Assembly: GCA_964058845.1 (NCBI GenBank)
Contig: CAXKVR010000164.1
Span: 1-64,000 of the forward strand
Direction of reading: 5' to 3'
Length of the DNA stretch: 64,000 nt
From: Carex sylvatica
Taxonomy: Eukaryota; Streptophyta; Magnoliopsida; Poales; Cyperaceae
Of the stretch, positions 62,011 through 64,000 are shown piece after piece. Each line of letters begins with the position of its first letter. Positions within the stretch are counted from its first letter, which is position 1. The notes under the pieces were generated by a model. The model saw only the letters and a program-made list of their open reading frames with translations, did not search any database and had not been told where the DNA came from. The position numbers and the translations under genes are program-made.

Positions 62011-62640
62011 GACAAGGCTAGGGGCAGCTAAGACAGGGTCTTTAATTTATTTGTAGAGCTTATATAAAATAATAGAGGATATTGGATAAATTTGATTTAT
62101 ATTTTCATTCTATAGAAGTAATCAAATTTTCTTTCGGTTCCAGCAGGGAATTCTGAGAGACCTGAAAACAAAAACAAAAAAACTGTTTCTTAGTGCAATA
62201 GTGCCACAAATTTTACTTCTGAAGAACAAGAGTTTGAATTATGCATGTACAAAAATGGGATGTGTTAAGTGTGTAGGTGAGTAAGTCTACAAAATATCAT
62301 GATAAAAAACTTGAAATAATTAAATTTCTCTAATATTATTTTTTTTTTTAGGAAAAAATGATAGGTCGGAATCTTTTAAAATTGTTTTGTGACATCTTTT
62401 GAGATGGCATTGTGGTCCATACATTAACCAAATTTTTTTCGGACTCCAATTTTTTTTGTCAACATAATCAAAATATAGACGCAGTTTATCTAATATTTTA
62501 TAGTGTTTTAAAATAATTTTTAAAAATAAAAAAGTCCGCAGCTAAGAAAAACTTCACGGTAATGTATGCATTATGAATCTCTGATCATATTTTTTTTTTC
62601 TTTGGACTGAATTCGATCACAATTAGTCTTCACTATATAA
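62011..62640. other. Intergenic, nothing recognised
   Basis: AT-rich sequence with T-runs. No gene was seen. Confidence 0.5.
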
Positions 62641-62648
62641 GCCCAAGC

Positions 62649-62872
62649 CTAGACATTTGTTTTGGATGATTGGCTGTCTTGTTATGGCGGGTACGGATAC
62701 AATTCAATCCTGATATCAACGGATATTTGTCTGAAAAATTGAATCCGACTCTTCTTATACTCGTATCCGTATACCTGTGCATATTCGGACACGAGCACGA
62801 ATATCCTGAACAGCAGATACGGACGAACCAATCCGAGTATACCCTGGCGGGTATTGTCAAAACTCTACCCGA
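62649..62872. mobile_element. Small hAT-like element
   Basis: 224 bp starting CTAGACATTTG like the element at 52240 and ending TTGTCAAAACTCTACCCGA, with a perfect 8-bp TSD GCCCAAGC (62641-62648 and 62873-62880). The inner CGGATAC/GTATCCG words are inverted. It is non-coding. Confidence 0.85.
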
Positions 62873-62880
62873 GCCCAAGC

Positions 62881-64000
62881 AACATTTCTATGTTTGTATC
62901 TTAGATTTGTCACAAATGTAGCAAATAATTGTCACTGTGCCCCTACTTTTTGGTAAAAGTTAGGGGTATGTGTCGGTTTATCAACGGCTCAGATAGCATA
63001 GGGCTAGGATTTTGAAATGACCGGTCCGATGAAACCTTGTTGATCGGATCAGTTATTGCCGGCAAAATGTTATCGATCGCGTGTAAATAAGCAGCGGTTT
63101 CAATTTAACGAACACTCTTATATAGTTTTATTTGTTATAGTTAAAAAAATGTGAAATGAAACAAACTATATCACATAATATTTTTAAAGATATTCAGTAA
63201 AAAAAAAAACAAATGTGATTACACAAAAAATGCATACCAATTTTTTCAAATATGTGATTAAAAATGTATACAATGATTGTTGTCAATACCAAATATCAAA
63301 CAAAATAGTTTATTTTGAGTCCGATATGTACAAAGAAAACAAATTGAAAGCTTTGCTATCATTCTCTATTTATAGATTTTATGGTTAACATCGACTAAGT
63401 TATATTGAGTAAATTCTGTTATCAATCAAGAAACATAAATAATGTATATCACACTGAAAATTCACAATGGTAAAACTATTGATGAACAAATATTCATAGC
63501 AAACAAATTAAGGAAGATAAATTTTAACTATTTTATAATAAAAATCTCTATAAGGTATATACAATCTCCTTTGTTAGTTTTATAAATACAGTGATCATCA
63601 AGATACAGTTAACATCAATTAACGTTGTTATATTTTTTTTGTTCAATATCATTTGATCAAGTATAAAAAGCAAGACGCACGCACACGTAATTTTCATTAT
63701 AAATTCACCCCAATTCTATCTATTTTCAGCAACTTAGCAATTTATGTATTTTAAGGGGCCTACACGAAAAAAATTATCATTCTTTTAGATCTTGAAAATG
63801 GCTGCCAAGATTAAAAGATCTACGCTTATGCGGTACAAATTCTGTTTTTCTGAGTTGTGACATGGGAGTATCGGACTGTGAAATGAACAAATATTTATCT
63901 GCGACACAGAGGACCACACGAAATCAAGAACATCTTATCTCTGACAAAGCAGTCAGAACAGTCCGCTATTGTGTCGAAATTTGATTGGCCAAGAGAAGCC
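62881..64000. other. Intergenic, nothing recognised
   Basis: AT-rich sequence to the window end. No gene, RNA or element boundary was recognised. Confidence 0.5.

Overview
The window is nuclear DNA of a flowering plant. Its genes are split by GT-AG introns, the intergenic sequence is AT-rich, and there are plant gene families (flavanone 3-hydroxylase, a plant DEAD-box helicase, a SAUR) and plant transposons (Mutator-like, hAT, CACTA, PIF/Harbinger, LINE and an LTR element). The GC-rich intronless SAUR would suit a monocot, but the species cannot be fixed from the sequence. No tRNA, rRNA or organelle insert was recognised. All exon models were built by hand from reading frame, splice sites and family similarity.

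Layout. 1-11 kb is gene-free and filled with miniature or foldback DNA elements, many with exact 9-bp target-site duplications (TSDs). 11.2-13.9 kb holds a complete three-exon flavanone 3-hydroxylase gene (F3H, + strand), with a small hAT insertion just upstream of its TATA box and a relic of its own leader 1.75 kb further upstream. 14.3-18.0 kb holds a complete nine-exon RH1-type DEAD-box RNA helicase (- strand), convergent with F3H. 18.6-27.5 kb is a young rearranged block: a lone coiled-coil exon, a CACTA-type end, a nested hAT, a 2.5-kb duplicate of the 5' half of the helicase gene that is now a pseudogene, and an LTR-bounded element carrying a third helicase fragment. 27.5-38.3 kb is gene-free, with foldback elements and a 5'-truncated LINE with its TSD.

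38.37-47.30 kb is one 8.93-kb Mutator-like element (MULE) with about 228-bp terminal inverted repeats and a perfect 9-bp TSD. It carries two convergent genes: a plant-mobile-domain (PMD/MAIN-like) gene on + and a decayed mudrA transposase on -. A 1.5-kb relative with the same termini, also with a perfect TSD, lies at 5.4-6.9 kb inside another miniature element. 47.3-64 kb holds one gene, a SAUR at 56.63-57.08 kb, plus further miniature and hAT elements.

How the parts relate. F3H makes dihydroflavonols, RH1 is an RNA helicase and the SAUR belongs to an auxin-response family; nothing indicates a shared pathway. The main biological content is transposon activity: repeated insertion near genes, a paired PMD/transposase element, and a helicase locus whose duplicate records several later insertions with empty-site evidence in the intact copy.
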